64,000 nucleotides of DNA from WHSO01 sp963732875 (GCA_963732875.1 CAVTBD010000003.1:682001-746000); one strand, 5' to 3'. Numbered from the stretch's first letter, positions 44,333 to 52,823 are shown. Numbers and translations are program-made. Notes: generated from the sequence alone by a model not told the origin.

Positions 44333-45133
44333 ATGAACCCAAGCCTTCTGATCGCCTTCGGCCTGATAATGGGAATTGCTCTAGGCTTGGCGACTGCAGA
44401 TTTTACTCACTTCATCGATTTTTCGGACAGCGCCAAAGCCTTCGTGGGCGGGTTGTTGGGTGCCGCAATGACGGTGTTCGCCGCGTTCTTGGTTGCTGAA
44501 CGTCAAGAACGCTCGCGTCGTACTGAATTGGCAGAGGCACGTAAGCGCCAACAACTGGGAGCACGGGCTGTATTAGCCTCAGACTTGAGCCGAATCATTG
44601 AGTATGCAGAAAAGTCTGCGCAGGTAGCGATAGAAGCAGGTCAAGCGGTGGAAGCGCGCCAGACCATCGAAGACATTGTTTGCCCAAGCTTAACGTTAGA
44701 CATCTTAACGCGGTTGCAGCGTTTGGTAGAGCTTACGGATGGTGCGGATGCCGATCAAATTGTGGACCTTATGCATTGTTACCAAGTCCAGCACGCGCGT
44801 TTAAGCGGTATTTTAAACGACTTCACTCGACCGAGAAAGCATCGAGGTGTGACTGTAATAATTACTGAAGCCAGTTTTCATTTCACAGCGCATGCAACTG
44901 TCGAATTATATTTGCGTGCCGAGGTTATGTTTTCTTTTGCGCGAGGAGAAGCAGCGTCCATTTCTCCTCCGCCCTTTCCGGACGAAAGGATATCTACGGC
45001 ACTTAGGCAGCTGCAATTTGATGCGTGGCTCCCAGACTATGAACAGGGGAGCGTTATGCGGACAATGACAACTATGACGGCGGAAGGCCGTTGGCGGACT
45101 TGCCAAGGACCACAACAAGATGACGCTGAATGA
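44333..45133 (+). CDS. Membrane-anchored coiled-coil protein of unknown function
   Basis: 266 residues. Two hydrophobic segments at about residues 4-25 and 32-56 (FVGGLLGAAMTVFAAFLVAE), then a charged helical region (ERQERSRRTELAEARKRQQ) and a soluble domain. AT-richer than the chromosome around it. Start ATG 44333 chosen because both membrane segments follow; ATG 44285 is possible, and the Shine-Dalgarno is weak. It ends 17 bp from the left tRNA-Thr copy, outside the element. No family recognised; probably accessory DNA near an integration hotspot. Confidence 0.6.
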   Translation: MNPSLLIAFGLIMGIALGLATADFTHFIDFSDSAKAFVGGLLGAAMTVFAAFLVAERQERSRRTELAEARKRQQLGARAVLASDLSRIIEYAEKSAQVAIEAGQAVEARQTIEDIVCPSLTLDILTRLQRLVELTDGADADQIVDLMHCYQVQHARLSGILNDFTRPRKHRGVTVIITEASFHFTAHATVELYLRAEVMFSFARGEAASISPPPFPDERISTALRQLQFDAWLPDYEQGSVMRTMTTMTAEGRWRTCQGPQQDDAE

Positions 45134-45149
45134 CGTTGGGGCAAGGGAG

Positions 45150-45227
<78 letters not shown>

Positions 45228-45686
45228 TTAAGGCGGGCCGCCTATGAAGCGAGGTATGGCGACGCCATAAACCGCTGTTAGCTCAACTAAAATCCAAACT
45301 AAAAACCTTCGCCACATGGCTAGGTTGGAATAACACCCCACGCCAATCGTTCTCAGAATGCACGAATCGGCGTTTCGGTGTGGCACCAGTGTGGCAGCAG
45401 ACGAATCCAGGCGCAACGCCTCGCGCGACGAAATATTCGAGCGATCTTTGCAAAGCTAAAGCTCCAAAATCAGCGGTTTTTAGGGCTGCGGGCCCTTGTA
45501 TTTTGTTGCAAAGATTGCAACAAGTACTTGATTTATAAAGATAATTATTGATATTTGTGTCATGGACTGCTAGTTTTTCAGCATCGCTTGCCGGACCATG
45601 GCAAGGCGGTCTCCGGCCCGGAGTAGCCCGGCAAGCCGCGTAGCAAATCCAAATTTCCAAATTTTCTTTGGCCATTGGAGGTGCCT
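45228..45686. promoter_or_regulatory. Left-end control region of the element
   Basis: 459 bp, AT-rich, without a gene. It holds the integrase-arm-like motif (45379-45398), CTTTGCAAAG (45446-45455), and a perfect inverted repeat TTGTTGCAA/TTGCAACAA with a 3-nt spacer (45503-45523). Next comes a plausible promoter, TTGATT (45528-45533) and ATATTT (45551-45556) 17 bp apart. The palindromes look like repressor sites governing the xis-rep transcript. No repressor gene was recognised in the element. Confidence 0.5.
45379..45398 (+). repeat. Integrase arm-type motif, left end
   Basis: TGTGGCACCAGTGTGGCAGC, matching 19 of 20 bases at 52511-52530 in the same orientation. It lies about 155 bp inside the left tRNA repeat. 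Positioned like an arm-binding site of a tyrosine recombinase (inference). Confidence 0.55.
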
Positions 45687-45887
45687 ATGCGGACTTCGGA
45701 CCGCGCCAGTTCTCTCGATCGTGAATTTCTATCTGTCCGCGAATTTGCCACAGCTTGCGGCATTGGCCTACGGACGGCTTATCGTGAAGTCGCAGCCGGC
45801 CGCATCCCCAGTATCAGAGTCGGCAAACGGCAAATCATCCCCGTGAGCGTCCTCCGCGCCCAGGTGAAGGGCGAGGTGCCGCGATGA
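45687..45887 (+). CDS. Excisionase-like helix-turn-helix protein
   Basis: 66 residues from ATG 45687, with GGAGG 6 nt upstream. Contains the HTH_17/MerR-like excisionase fold: FLSVREFATACGIGLRTAYREV followed by IPSIRVGKRQIIPVSVL, the wing. It is the first gene rightward from the left end, as an excisionase or regulator should be. Stop overlaps the next start (ATGA at 45884). Confidence 0.8.
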   Translation: MRTSDRASSLDREFLSVREFATACGIGLRTAYREVAAGRIPSIRVGKRQIIPVSVLRAQVKGEVPR

Positions 45888-46193
45888 CCCCTTGGCACCA
45901 TGTTCCCAAGCACACCCGCGGTTCGATGCTCGCCTATGAGCTTCTCTCCGACTGCACCGATACTTTCGAGTGGGAAGGCGAGACTTCTCCCCCGCTGGAA
46001 TTTCGAGTGGCACCGCCGTGGTGCTCTGTGGCGCTGTGTCGTCTGCTGTGATCGTGTCGAATTTCGCATCACCATGCGGCGCCCCTGGCTTGGCCCTTGG
46101 TACCGCGGGCCTGACCGTGAACGGCTCCATTACAGAAATATACCGCTGGAGAAAATCGCCCACGTCGCGATCCGTCGCCGGGGTGAAGCATGA
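45884..46193 (+). CDS. Small hypothetical protein, probably split by a frameshift
   Basis: Two frames share this interval. From ATG 45884 (overlapping the excisionase stop) MTPWHHVPKHTRGSMLAYEL runs to about 45985. From there a second frame gives a protein-like C-terminus (RWNFEWHRRGALWRCVVCC, RPWLGPWYRGPDRERLHYRN) that ends in an ATGA overlap with the replication gene at 46190. One continuous protein of about 100 residues is the simplest reading. Function unknown. Confidence 0.45.
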
Positions 46194-48003
46194 GCGGCGA
46201 AAACACTGACGATCTGAATTTTTGGTATCTGCCGCTCAAGGCCAACGCCAAGACGCCCGCCCACAAAGACTGGCCGCGCGAAGCCACGCGCGATCCCGCT
46301 AAGCACGCGGAATGGAAAGCGGCCGGCCATAACACCGGCATATACACGGGCAAGAGTGGCGATGACGGTGCGTTCCTAGTGATCGATATCGACGTCAAAA
46401 ATGGTGTGGATGGCCACGCCAGTTTTGCTGAGCTGCAGCGCAAGCATGGCCAATTGCCGCTTACACTCGTTCACAAAACGCCTACCGGCGGGGCGCACTA
46501 TTTTTTCACGGTCAAAAAGCCAGTCGCTTCTAGCGTTGCAAAGCTGGGCGCGGGTTTAGATGTTCGATCCTCTGGCGGTTATGTTGTCGCGCCTCCGAGC
46601 GCAACAGCCGCGGGATCATACACGGTGCGGGATAAGCGAGAAATCGCCCCTTCGCCGAGTTGGCTCATCGAATTGTGCGGCAGGCCGCGGGAGCGAGATG
46701 CCAAAGCCGAAGCGCCGGTGGCCAACGTCGATCAGGAGCGGGCAAGGCAGCGCGGGATCGTCTATCTCCTTCAGGAAGCGCCCTTGGCGATCGAGGGGCA
46801 GGGCGGCGATCAAATGACTTACAAGGTTTCTGCGCGGCTCAAAGACCTTGGGCTGAGCGCAACCGACTCCCTCCAAGCGATGGCCGAGCATTGGAACCCG
46901 CGGTGCTCGCCGCCGTGGGAATTATCCGACCTCGAAACCAAGATCGACAACGCATATCGATACGGGCAAGAGGCTCCCGGCGTTGCCGCCCCAGAGGCCG
47001 ACTTCACGCCCGTCGCCACCGAAACCCCCAAGGTGCCGCCGCTGCTCGACCAATTTGCCTTGCTCGATCGCGCACCGATTGAATGGCTGGTCAAAGACTG
47101 GATACCGGCGCAAGGCGTTGGCTTCTTGGCCGGTAAATACGGGAGCTTCAAATCTTTTCTCGAAACCTATCTGGCCACGGCCGTTAAAGCAGGGCAGCCC
47201 TTCGCCGGACAGCGTACAAAGAGCGGCGCTTGCCTGCTTGTGCTCCTTGAAGGTTTGCACAGTTTTCCCCCGCGTATTCTGGCTGCGCAGCAGTGGCACG
47301 GGCTCGACGCCGATCCCATTTATTTTTATCCGAACGACTTGAACCTGCTTCGGGCCGAGAGCGTTAGGGAGCTCTCCGATTATGCGAGCCAGATAGACGG
47401 CCTCGCGCTTGTGGCGATCGACACCTTTGCCAAAGCCACCCCTGGCGCCGATGAAAATTCCGCTAAGGACATGGGCCTTGCGATGAAGGCCGCCGAAACG
47501 ATCTCGCGCGATTTGGGTTGTTTCGTTCTGCTCGTTCACCACTACGGCAAGGACACGACGCGAGGGCTTCGAGGGTCGTCCTCCCTCGGCAGTGCGGCCG
47601 ATACCGTGCTGGAGGTAACACGGGCCGGCGAAGGACTGAGCCTCCGATGCGGGAAGCAGAAAAGCGGGCCGGACGGCATGACCTGAATTTCAGAATGGAG
47701 AAGGTATCACCTGTCCATCCGCGGACCGGCGAAGTCTTGCCCGAAACTCTCGTTTGTCAGCCAACCGCCATAGAGGCGTTGACCCTGCCCGATGCCATAC
47801 GTGCAGCGGTCGGGGAACAGCCGGGCATGACCCGAAACGAGCTTCGATGTTTCGGTTTGGTGTTTCGCTTCTGCGAAACCAAGCGTGTTTCGGCAGACAG
47901 TTTCCGCACCACTTTGAACCGGCTGAAATCCAGCAGTGAAGTGGTGGAAAACGAGGCTGGGCAACTGTATTTGAAGGATGATGCCGATGGCGCGTCAGCG
48001 TAA
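46190..48003 (+). CDS. Bifunctional primase-polymerase/helicase replication protein, frameshifted near C-terminus
   Basis: N-terminal prim-pol domain: DxD in VIDIDVKNG (Asp66, Asp68) and PTGGAHYFF with His103, then GLDVRSSGGYVVAPPS. A linker of primase-C-terminal type follows (about 190-260). The ATPase domain has Walker A-like AGKYGSFKSF (about 312-321) and Walker B VAIDTF, resembling RepA/AAA_25 helicases. The first frame stops at 47686; adding one base near 47682 joins it to MDLNFRMEKVSPVHPRTGEV, which ends at 48003 with a winged-helix-like segment. About 603 residues. Replicates the element. Confidence 0.85.
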
Positions 48004-48076
48004 CAGGGCATGTTTCGCTCATGTTTCACCAGGGCGAAACAAACACCACCACCTTGAAAAGGTGGCGGTGTTTCAC
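47833..48076. other. Iteron-like cluster, candidate origin of replication
   Basis: TGTTTC(G/A)(G/C) occurs at 47848, 47861, 47886, 48011, 48022 and 48069, and its reverse complement CGAAAC at 47833, 47873 and 48034. GTTTCGC-TTCT-GCGAAAC (47862-47879) is a perfect hairpin. The block spans the 3' end of the replication gene and the following gap. Clustered repeats next to a rep gene are typical of iteron origins. Some lie in coding sequence, so selection on protein could contribute. Confidence 0.5.
48042..48072 (+). terminator. Hairpin after the replication gene
   Basis: AACACCACCACCTT pairs with AAGGTGGCGGTGTT with one mismatch and a 3-nt loop. No long T-run follows (TTTCACC at most), so it may be a terminator or part of the origin. 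Confidence 0.4.
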
Positions 48077-48309
48077 CCCACCCATGGGAAGAAAGCTTTT
48101 TCTGAGCTCCCGCGGTCCCCTGTGGAGAAAGCGCTGTCCCGCGCGTGCGAGAGGCACTTCGCCCGTTGGCGTGGCGCCGGCACCCCACAAAGGCGACTGC
48201 ACTTCCGTAACAAAGGAGCGGTCGCTCAAAAACTTCTGGCCCGTAATCCATTCATTACCGTGGCCTTTGGCGGCCCCCGCGGCCGGTCCGAAGTCCCCGA
48301 AAACCACCC

Positions 48310-48328
48310 CTGCCACACTGGCGCCACA
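48310..48328 (-). repeat. Third, inverted copy of the arm-type motif
   Basis: On the minus strand it reads TGTGGCGCCAGTGTGGCAG, identical over 19 bases to the right-end motif at 52511-52529. It lies mid-element, upstream of the gene at 48371. Confidence 0.55.
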
Positions 48329-48370
48329 ACCAGCCCGATTTTGGGCTCCTAACTGATGATGAGGTGAATG

Positions 48371-48973
48371 ATGTTCGATGATCCGATTACGAAACTCGAA
48401 AAGAAGCTTGGTAGGGCGCGGGCTGCAAGTGAGGCGGCCGACCAGGCGCATGGGGAAGCAGCGCTGGACGCGGAACTGAGTGCCGGCGCGACTGGCGCCC
48501 TTGGCGCGGAGAAGAAGCTTGCCACGGCGCAGCGTGCCCTTGAGCGAGCCCGCGCGCAGGTGGGTGAGCTTGAAGGCGCCCTAAGAGCCGCAGAGAGGCG
48601 CGAGAGTGAACGACAGGCCACGGAGGCCCAAGACAATCGCCGGGAGCGCTGGTCCGTCGCTCTAGGCCATGCCAAGGCACGGAAGGCGGTGGCGAAAGAT
48701 GTGGAGGCCGCGGTCAGCACTCTTGCGAACTGCTGGGATAGCCTGGTGCAAGCTAGTGTCGGTATGCACACAGCCGTGACCCCTAATGGTGCCGACCTTT
48801 CCGGCGCGATGGTTCAGTCGGCTGACCTTGAACGTTTGCTGCGTCTTGAGTTTCGCAAGCATGGATGGACGTGGGCCGCACCAGGGTGGGTTTGGGGGAC
48901 CGATGCAATCCCGCCGCTCGCCGGAGAAATAGAGAAGGGGAACGACTTTCTGGCGCGGCAGGCAGCGAAATGA
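48371..48973 (+). CDS. Hypothetical coiled-coil protein
   Basis: 200 residues. The first half is a long predicted coiled coil (KLEKKLGRARAASEAADQAH; EKKLATAQRALERARAQVGE), then a compact C-terminal part with Trp-rich HGWTWAAPGWVWGTD. GAGG lies 6 nt before ATG 48371; ATG 48368 is also in frame. No family recognised. Within a satellite, a coiled-coil protein could influence capsid assembly, but nothing in the sequence proves it. Confidence 0.6.
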   Translation: MFDDPITKLEKKLGRARAASEAADQAHGEAALDAELSAGATGALGAEKKLATAQRALERARAQVGELEGALRAAERRESERQATEAQDNRRERWSVALGHAKARKAVAKDVEAAVSTLANCWDSLVQASVGMHTAVTPNGADLSGAMVQSADLERLLRLEFRKHGWTWAAPGWVWGTDAIPPLAGEIEKGNDFLARQAAK

Positions 48974-49104
48974 TGCCGCCGAACTGCCAGTGCCGGCAGA
49001 AAACTTCTGACCGATGGCGCCCAATCCGCGAAGGGGGGAGGCCGGCGGGGGTGGGGCCGGGAAATGCGCGGCCGCTGGGCACGCTGGGTACCTCTGAGCG
49101 GGCG

Positions 49105-49250
49105 CCGCAGCCCACATACGGAAAATTTTTGAAAATAATGATGCAAAACTGGCATCGCGTTTATCATATAACATATTGATATTATTTAATTATTTTAATT
49201 TTATTCGTGCTTTACTACAGAACCTAGCGGCATTTGCCGCGCAACCGATG
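49105..49250 (+). promoter_or_regulatory. AT-rich promoter region before the terminase module
   Basis: A sharp AT-rich tract (about 49120-49210) in otherwise GC-rich DNA, directly upstream of the genes at 49262-50597. It contains several TTGA- and TAT-type hexamers, but no single spaced pair stands out. It likely drives the terminase module and could hold a packaging or regulatory site. Confidence 0.4.
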
Positions 49251-49261
49251 AGGTGCAAACC

Positions 49262-49513
49262 ATGACCATGCGAACCGCGTACGCTGATTATCTGGCTGCC
49301 GAGGCTGCATTAAACGACGCGCCCGACGACCCGGAGACCTACGAAGCTCTGGAACGCGCCTATTTCGCCGCCCACCTGGGCGCCGTCAACGCCGTCATCG
49401 CCAGCCCAGCCGATGAGATGGCCGCCGCGGGCCTCTGCATCCGCCTGGCTGGCGATGGCGACGAGAGCGCCTTCGACGTTGCCGCGCGCGTCCGTAGCTA
49501 CCGGAGGGCCTAA
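49262..49513 (+). CDS. Small acidic hypothetical protein
   Basis: 83 residues from ATG 49262 (GAGG 8 nt upstream). Helical and acidic: YADYLAAEAALNDAPDDPET, ALERAYFAAHLGAVNAVIAS. The stop overlaps the next start (TAATG at 49511). First gene of the terminase module. No family recognised. Confidence 0.55.
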   Translation: MTMRTAYADYLAAEAALNDAPDDPETYEALERAYFAAHLGAVNAVIASPADEMAAAGLCIRLAGDGDESAFDVAARVRSYRRA

Positions 49514-50196
49514 TGGCCGACACCACCTCAACGACACCCCAGGCGGGCCTTCCGGTCGAAGCCAACACGGCGCGCGCCGAGATCGACAACCTGCGCGCCG
49601 ATCCCGGCTTCCGCGAACGCTTCGCCAGTGGCGACAAGGCCGCGCGCGATCAACTCCATGACCTGCATGTTCAGGCGTATCCGGAAGGAAGCGCCGAACA
49701 GGCCCCCGGCGCCGGTCCCGTCGCATCGGCCGAAGGCGATGGCAAGACCGACGCCGGGGATCCACCCGAAGGGGCACCACCCGAAGGGGCGCCGCTGGAT
49801 ATTTCGCTTCCGTTCACATTCGCGCCCGATGTCCCCGTGGCGCAGATGAAGCAAGTCCACGCGCTAGGGCAAGAAGTAGTGAAGGCCCTGGCCCTGGAAC
49901 CCGAATCCGCGGCCGGCGCGATTAAGATGATCGAAAACGCAATCAACGCCCGGCCGAAGGGTGCCGAGGGCCAGCCGGTGCCGATGGACGCGCTTGAAAT
50001 CAACCGGCTGGAATTTTTGCTTCACGAAAAATGGGGCGCCGATTACCAGGCCAACGCCGACGCCTTCGGCGCCGCTCTGCAAAAGGCAGGACAAAAGGGG
50101 GGCGCGTGGTTGCAGCGGTCCTTGCTGGCGAGCGGGCCTGATGTAGCTGCGGCGATGATGGCCAACTTGGCGCGGCGCATGAGGGGCGGTGCATGA
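49513..50196 (+). CDS. Phage-type hypothetical protein upstream of terminase small subunit
   Basis: 227 residues. The N-terminal pattern RAEIDNLRADPGFRERFASG and DKAARDQLHDLH recurs in phage proteins of alphaproteobacteria. The middle is Pro/Gly/Glu-rich with a short PPEGA repeat (about residues 79-90). The C-terminal half is helical. The reading PHAGE-related is by pattern only; a scaffold- or packaging-related role is possible. Overlaps terS by 4 nt (ATGA). Confidence 0.5.
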   Translation: MADTTSTTPQAGLPVEANTARAEIDNLRADPGFRERFASGDKAARDQLHDLHVQAYPEGSAEQAPGAGPVASAEGDGKTDAGDPPEGAPPEGAPLDISLPFTFAPDVPVAQMKQVHALGQEVVKALALEPESAAGAIKMIENAINARPKGAEGQPVPMDALEINRLEFLLHEKWGADYQANADAFGAALQKAGQKGGAWLQRSLLASGPDVAAAMMANLARRMRGGA

Positions 50197-50597
50197 AAAA
50201 TATTCGGCGAGAACGCTTCATCGGGGAATCGGCGACGGGCCAGAGCGCAGCCGAGGCAGCAAGACGCGCCGGCTACTCGGAGCACTACGCCAAGCGTGCC
50301 GCGCATAACTTAGCCAAAGCGCCGGAGGTGCAATCGGCCGTAGCGGAAATTCAGGCGAAGGTGCGCGAGGATGCAGAGCTCACGGCCGAAAAATACATGG
50401 CTATGCTGATGGAAGCCTTGGGCGAAGCCAAAAGCGCCAAGCAATACACGGCCGCCGCAAAGCTACTAGAAACTATCGGTAAATTGGGCGGGCTCCTGAC
50501 CGATCGGCTGGCCGTGCTGCACGGCCAAGTGGATTTGGCGGGGGCGATTGAAGCCGCACAGGCGCACGTCAATGGTGCGATGGTGGACGTGACGTAG
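50193..50597 (+). CDS. terS: Phage terminase small subunit
   Basis: 134 residues. The N-terminal DNA-binding segment FIGESATGQSAAEAARRAGY, SEHYAKRAAHNLAKAPEVQ has the classic TerS layout (target recognition HTH, then PEV-x-x-A-I/V). A helical oligomerisation region follows (DAELTAEKYMAMLMEALGEA). No large terminase subunit gene is adjacent. In PICIs a lone TerS redirects the helper phage packaging motor to satellite DNA. Here the same is inferred. Confidence 0.82.
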   Translation: MKNIRRERFIGESATGQSAAEAARRAGYSEHYAKRAAHNLAKAPEVQSAVAEIQAKVREDAELTAEKYMAMLMEALGEAKSAKQYTAAAKLLETIGKLGGLLTDRLAVLHGQVDLAGAIEAAQAHVNGAMVDVT

Positions 50598-50663
50598 CTG
50601 CCTGAACGGTAGGGCAGAGGGGTGGAGCACCCACTGTGGGTAGGTCAGTAAAGACCCTTGGAT

Positions 50664-51131
50664 TTATAACGACTGACTTTTAGACCAATAATTGATGGAA
50701 AGTCTGCCCCCGACATAAATTGCGAGAATATTAGCTATTTGCCCGATTGCGGACCCGATAGCGTACCCTACGTTGTGAATCCGAAAATTAAAAACAAGAA
50801 CAGAAATAATTAAAAAGCAAAAAATTACGCTAACCACTGAGTAGACTACTGCTTGTTGATTTGTATTTTTAAAAAGGCGAAAAATTATGATGAAGGATAC
50901 AAACGCGCCAACACCATTTAGAACTACGGAAATCAACCAAGGAAGCAATCCATTCCTCAAAGAATTTTGCATAACGCCAAGAATGGGCATGGCAGCTAAT
51001 TGATAAATCGCTTGAACAATTGTTAGCGCGATAAAAGCGCAGAAAATAGCAATTCCCGTTTTCGAATATTGCTTTTGCGCTTCCAAATCATCGTCCTCAT
51101 GCGAATTGCCGCCGCGATCAGTCGCCGTCAA
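50664..51131 (-). CDS. Four-helix membrane protein, possible cargo
   Basis: 155 residues. Acidic N-terminal tail, then hydrophobic segments at about 26-47, 63-85, 95-115 and 120-143. Codon use is much more AT-rich than in the rest of the element. Overlaps the downstream end of the 88-residue gene by 14 nt, so they form one operon, convergent with terS. Unknown family; position suggests a moron-like cargo gene. Confidence 0.6.
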   Translation of the reverse strand: MTATDRGGNSHEDDDLEAQKQYSKTGIAIFCAFIALTIVQAIYQLAAMPILGVMQNSLRNGLLPWLISVVLNGVGAFVSFIIIFRLFKNTNQQAVVYSVVSVIFCFLIISVLVFNFRIHNVGYAIGSAIGQIANILAIYVGGRLSINYWSKSQSL

Positions 51132-51384
51132 TTAGTGAGCCTATGCAATACAAAGCGCTGCCGCCGAAAAGTGTGCCCCAAGAAACGAGCAGCATTAGCC
51201 AATGGCCATCCACGAGCCCCGCGTAAAGCGGCAAAAAGGTAAATACAAATGGGAGAAAGACCATGGAAACTAAGGTAAGGAAGGTGCCAATGTGATCAGT
51301 CAAGTACCCCCATTGGAGGGCTAGACCCCATAGCCCACCACCTATAAAGACTATGAAAGCTGGCGCCTTAAAAACAACCCCCAT
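51118..51384 (-). CDS. Small three-helix membrane protein, possible cargo
   Basis: 88 residues with hydrophobic segments at about 7-25, 33-55 and 62-83. Strong AGGAGG 4 nt before ATG 51384. Like its partner it is AT-rich and unrecognised. Small paired membrane proteins in satellites and prophages can act in superinfection exclusion; this is a hypothesis. Confidence 0.6.
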   Translation of the reverse strand: MGVVFKAPAFIVFIGGGLWGLALQWGYLTDHIGTFLTLVSMVFLPFVFTFLPLYAGLVDGHWLMLLVSWGTLFGGSALYCIGSLIDGD

Positions 51385-51461
51385 ATTCCCTCCTAATGAT
51401 TTCTTTATTTGCTACTTTAATGAGTGAGTTAGGTATGGCAACCATAAATCGAAGGTTTGGG

Positions 51462-51509
51462 TGACCTGTCCCCATTAGGTGGACCACATAACGGGAGCAG
51501 GTCAGTTTT
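51462..51509. repeat. Inverted repeat between cargo operon and integrase
   Basis: TGACCTG (51462-51468) and CAGGTCA (51498-51504), followed by GTTTTT on the plus strand. It lies between the integrase stop and the cargo promoter. May terminate transcription or mark an insertion boundary. Confidence 0.35.
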
Positions 51510-51518
51510 TACATCTGG

Positions 51519-52496
51519 TTATCGCAGTTTTTTTGCTACGTCCTCTGCCTTTAAATGCGTGTATCTCGCCAGCATCCGAAAATCTCTATGGCCGCTGATC
51601 AACGCCACTTCGGCCGTATTTAAACCGTGCTCGAATAATCGGCTAATCGCTTCATGCCTCAAGTCATGGAAGTGAAGCCCCTCAATCTGCGCCCGGCGCA
51701 GCGCCCGGACCCATGACAGGCGCAGCGCCAGCGGCGTTGTGGGTATGATCCTTTCACCCTTCGCCTTCTCTCTAAGTCCCTCGATGATGCGCCGGGCCTC
51801 CGCGGAAAGCGGGATTTGCCGCGGGATGCCGGTTTTCGTTTCTGGGATGGTGAGAAGGTTTCTTCCCTCTGAAAGATTGGCCCACCGCGCGTTGAGTATC
51901 TCGCCACGGCGCATGGCCGTTTCGATTGCCAGTTGGACGGCCGGCAATAACCAAGGCGTGCGGGCTTTTTTGCACGCGGCAAGCAGCGTCGTTTCTTCTC
52001 CCTTCTCCAAACGCCGCTCGCGTCCACGGTCTACGCGGGGGCGGCGCACCGTCTTGAGCGGATTGGATTTGATCGGCCAGCCCCATTCGTCGGCCGCTAT
52101 GTCGATGGCGTGCTGCAGGATGGTCAATTCGCGGACAACGGTCGAAGGCTTTACGCTGGCCAGCCGATCATCCCGATACTTAGCGAAGGGGGCTGGAGAG
52201 ATTCCAGAGAGCCGCAACGGCTCAAGCTCGCCCCTGAGAAGTTGGCCGATCACGAATGGCTCGCATATGCCCCGCTTGCGTGGTGTGACCTTGGCGAGAT
52301 AGTCGCGCAAGAGGTCGCCCATCGTGAGGCCGGTATTCTTCGGGCGGGATAGAGCCCCGCGATCAGCTAGGCGCTCTTGCTCCCTTGCCCACCGCTGGGC
52401 GTCGGTGTGGGATACGAAGGACTTGGTAACGGTGGGTTGGTTGATGCGGCGGACCTGGACTTGCCAGCGGTTGCCGCGCTTGCGAATTGACGCCAT
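51519..52496 (-). CDS. int: Tyrosine recombinase (phage-type integrase)
   Basis: 325 residues. N-terminal arm-binding region MASIRKRGNRWQVQVRRI, SAM-like core-binding domain, then catalytic domain: Arg in ETAMRRGEILNARW, HDLRHEAISRLFEHG (His-x-x-Arg), GH in ISGHRDFRMLARYTH, whose Tyr is the likely nucleophile. Start ATG 52496 with AGAGG upstream; the longer frame runs into the tRNA and is rejected. It ends the element at the right, 70 bp from tRNA-Thr, and targets that gene. Confidence 0.92.
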   Translation of the reverse strand: MASIRKRGNRWQVQVRRINQPTVTKSFVSHTDAQRWAREQERLADRGALSRPKNTGLTMGDLLRDYLAKVTPRKRGICEPFVIGQLLRGELEPLRLSGISPAPFAKYRDDRLASVKPSTVVRELTILQHAIDIAADEWGWPIKSNPLKTVRRPRVDRGRERRLEKGEETTLLAACKKARTPWLLPAVQLAIETAMRRGEILNARWANLSEGRNLLTIPETKTGIPRQIPLSAEARRIIEGLREKAKGERIIPTTPLALRLSWVRALRRAQIEGLHFHDLRHEAISRLFEHGLNTAEVALISGHRDFRMLARYTHLKAEDVAKKLR

Positions 52497-52510
52497 GAAA
52501 AGCCTCTCGC

Positions 52511-52530
52511 TGTGGCGCCAGTGTGGCAGC
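52511..52530 (+). repeat. Integrase arm-type motif, right end
   Basis: TGTGGCGCCAGTGTGGCAGC, 37 bp inside the right tRNA repeat and only 15 bp upstream of the integrase start. Binding here could also repress int. Confidence 0.55.
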
Positions 52531-52565
52531 GGGGCTTTTGGGCGGTGGATTTGGGGGGCTAAGTA

Positions 52566-52644
<79 letters not shown>

Positions 52645-52823
52645 GTCGGGAGGGCGGAACATGCCACAAGGCCGCCCACGGCGCAACACGGTTAACCCCC
52701 GTGAAACGGGCCGTGCGCGGCGCCTGTTATAGGGCTTCAGGGTAAAGGGAAGGTGAACGCGGAGCCGCGCGCGGCGCGCCATGGGCCTTGCCCGCGATGC
52801 CCCGTGCCGCTAGCTTCGCCGCC

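Larger units (their letters stand above)
48004..48370. other. Intergenic region after the replication gene
   Basis: 367 bp. It includes the right part of the iteron cluster. A 14-bp stem with one mismatch (48042-48055 with 48059-48072, loop GAA) may end the rep transcript. An inverted copy of the arm-type motif is at 48310-48328. Short frames on both strands look random, so I call no gene. Confidence 0.45.

Noticed and set aside
48021..48451. Short overlapping frames after the replication gene on both strands
   Set aside because: No ribosome site, no domain pattern, and they overlap hairpins and the iteron cluster.
51462..51504. Insertion-sequence end
   Set aside because: TGACCTG inverted repeats resemble IS termini, but no transposase or target duplication accompanies them.
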